From: Shewanella carassii
GTDB lineage: Bacteria; Pseudomonadota; Gammaproteobacteria; Enterobacterales; Shewanellaceae
DNA length: 64,000 nt
Direction: 5' to 3'
NCBI RefSeq assembly: GCF_002777975.1
Contig: NZ_NGVS01000006.1
Span: 388,100 to 452,099, forward strand
Below are positions 63,564 through 64,000 of this stretch, piece by piece (positions within the stretch are counted from its first letter, which is position 1; the number at the start of each line of letters is the position of its first letter). A program made the position numbers and the translations under genes. The notes below the pieces were generated by a model. It worked only from the letters and a program-made list of their open reading frames with translations, did not search any database and was not told the DNA's origin.

Positions 63564-64000
63564 TTAGAGTTTCAGGTAAAAATCCTGGGTTAGTCGCACC
63601 ATGGCTTCTGAATAGCGGCCATCGGTTTCTCTGATATAGAGAGCCGAGTGGGCTTCCGGTGTGGTAACCGCTTCGCCTTCCTTGACATGCTCAAGCAGTA
63701 ACAACTGCCGGTTACAGGGCTTATGGGGTGTGCTGCTGACACTGACCCGCGCAGCCAGTCGCAAGCTTTGCTCAATTGCGGCGCGCTCAAATCTGTCCAG
63801 ACTCTGAACCGGCAGAATAAGGCTCGCCTGTCCCTGTGGCTTTAACAACTGCTTTATCGCCAGACACAGCTCGTCAAAGCTCAGCTGTTCCGTGTGTCTC
63901 GCTATGGCTCGTTTGGGGTCATCCGAGCGTGGGCCGGTTTCGAAATAGGGCGGGTTACAGAGAATATGGTCGAACGGCGCTGCATCTGCCGAGGCATGTT
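63564..64000 (-). CDS. yfiC: tRNA1(Val) adenine-37 N6-methyltransferase, C-terminal part
   Basis: The frame enters from the right edge of the window, so the start is missing. About 145 residues are visible. They include the methyltransferase motif NPPY (ILCNPPYFE), a KRAIARHTEQLSFDEL segment, and the family C-terminus ALYIRETDGRYSEAMVRLTQDFYLKL, all matching TrmN6 (YfiC). The enzyme methylates A37 of tRNA-Val. It lies upstream of the SrmB-like gene on the same strand, with about 175 bases between. Confidence 0.88.
   Translation of the reverse strand, partial: HASADAAPFDHILCNPPYFETGPRSDDPKRAIARHTEQLSFDELCLAIKQLLKPQGQASLILPVQSLDRFERAAIEQSLRLAARVSVSSTPHKPCNRQLLLLEHVKEGEAVTTPEAHSALYIRETDGRYSEAMVRLTQDFYLKL

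Overview
The window looks like chromosomal DNA from a marine gammaproteobacterium, most probably a Shewanella. The evidence is the napDAGHB nitrate reductase operon, a DUF5062 gene, an AttH-like ABC transporter cluster, S46 and S9 peptidases, a catalase of the Shewanella/Vibrio KatB type, curli genes and a moderate G+C content. The species cannot be fixed from sequence alone. I saw no rRNA, tRNA, CRISPR array, prophage or insertion sequence. Coding density is high and most gene pairs are closed by clear hairpin-plus-T-run terminators.

Layout: 0-5.6 kb holds the end of a diguanylate cyclase, a small exported protein, a DUF72 (YecE) protein, a small membrane protein, an aromatic amino acid permease with a long hairpin-rich upstream region, and a LysR regulator. 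5.7-7.1 kb is a CidA/LrgA-LrgB pair followed by a run of hairpins. 7.6-16.8 kb has a cation symporter, inorganic pyrophosphatase, fructose-1,6-bisphosphatase, an S9 peptidase, a CPA2 antiporter, a tandem Usp protein, a LysR regulator, a 46-residue protein and DUF5062. 17.5-23.4 kb has a methyltransferase and the nap operon, with a perfect 7-2-7 NarP-type box upstream of napD. 23.4-27.9 kb is an ABC exporter operon with a lipocalin-type lipoprotein. 28.1-29.9 kb is a tandem glycine riboswitch driving an alanine/glycine:cation symporter. 30.2-36.6 kb is a very large hybrid sensor kinase plus an HD-GYP response regulator.

36.7-39.7 kb carries ygfZ, serA and a YjdF-type membrane protein. 39.9-43.4 kb is a curli locus: a CsgD-like LuxR regulator, an intergenic island of about 0.9 kb built from hairpin modules, and a divergent csgB-csgA pair whose CsgA has about 19 repeats. 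43.8-46.3 kb is a secreted subtilase. Then come a hotdog thioesterase, a small membrane protein, catalase with a 17-codon ORF just upstream, and a TMEM165-type manganese exporter under a yybP-ykoY riboswitch. 50.6-56.6 kb has a second aromatic permease, an S46 dipeptidyl peptidase and a membrane sensor with a degenerate GGDEF domain. 56.7-64 kb has a TatD-associated radical SAM protein, an RND efflux pair, an SrmB-like RNA helicase and the end of a TrmN6-type tRNA methyltransferase.

Themes shared by neighbours are biofilm and c-di-GMP control (GGDEF, HD-GYP, CsgD-like, curli), anaerobic nitrate respiration, amino acid uptake and envelope export. I did not find a wholly new defence or mobile system. 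The least ordinary parts are the long acidic curlin with its hairpin island and palindrome, the lipobox on NapB, and several small ORFs or structured leaders placed just upstream of known genes.
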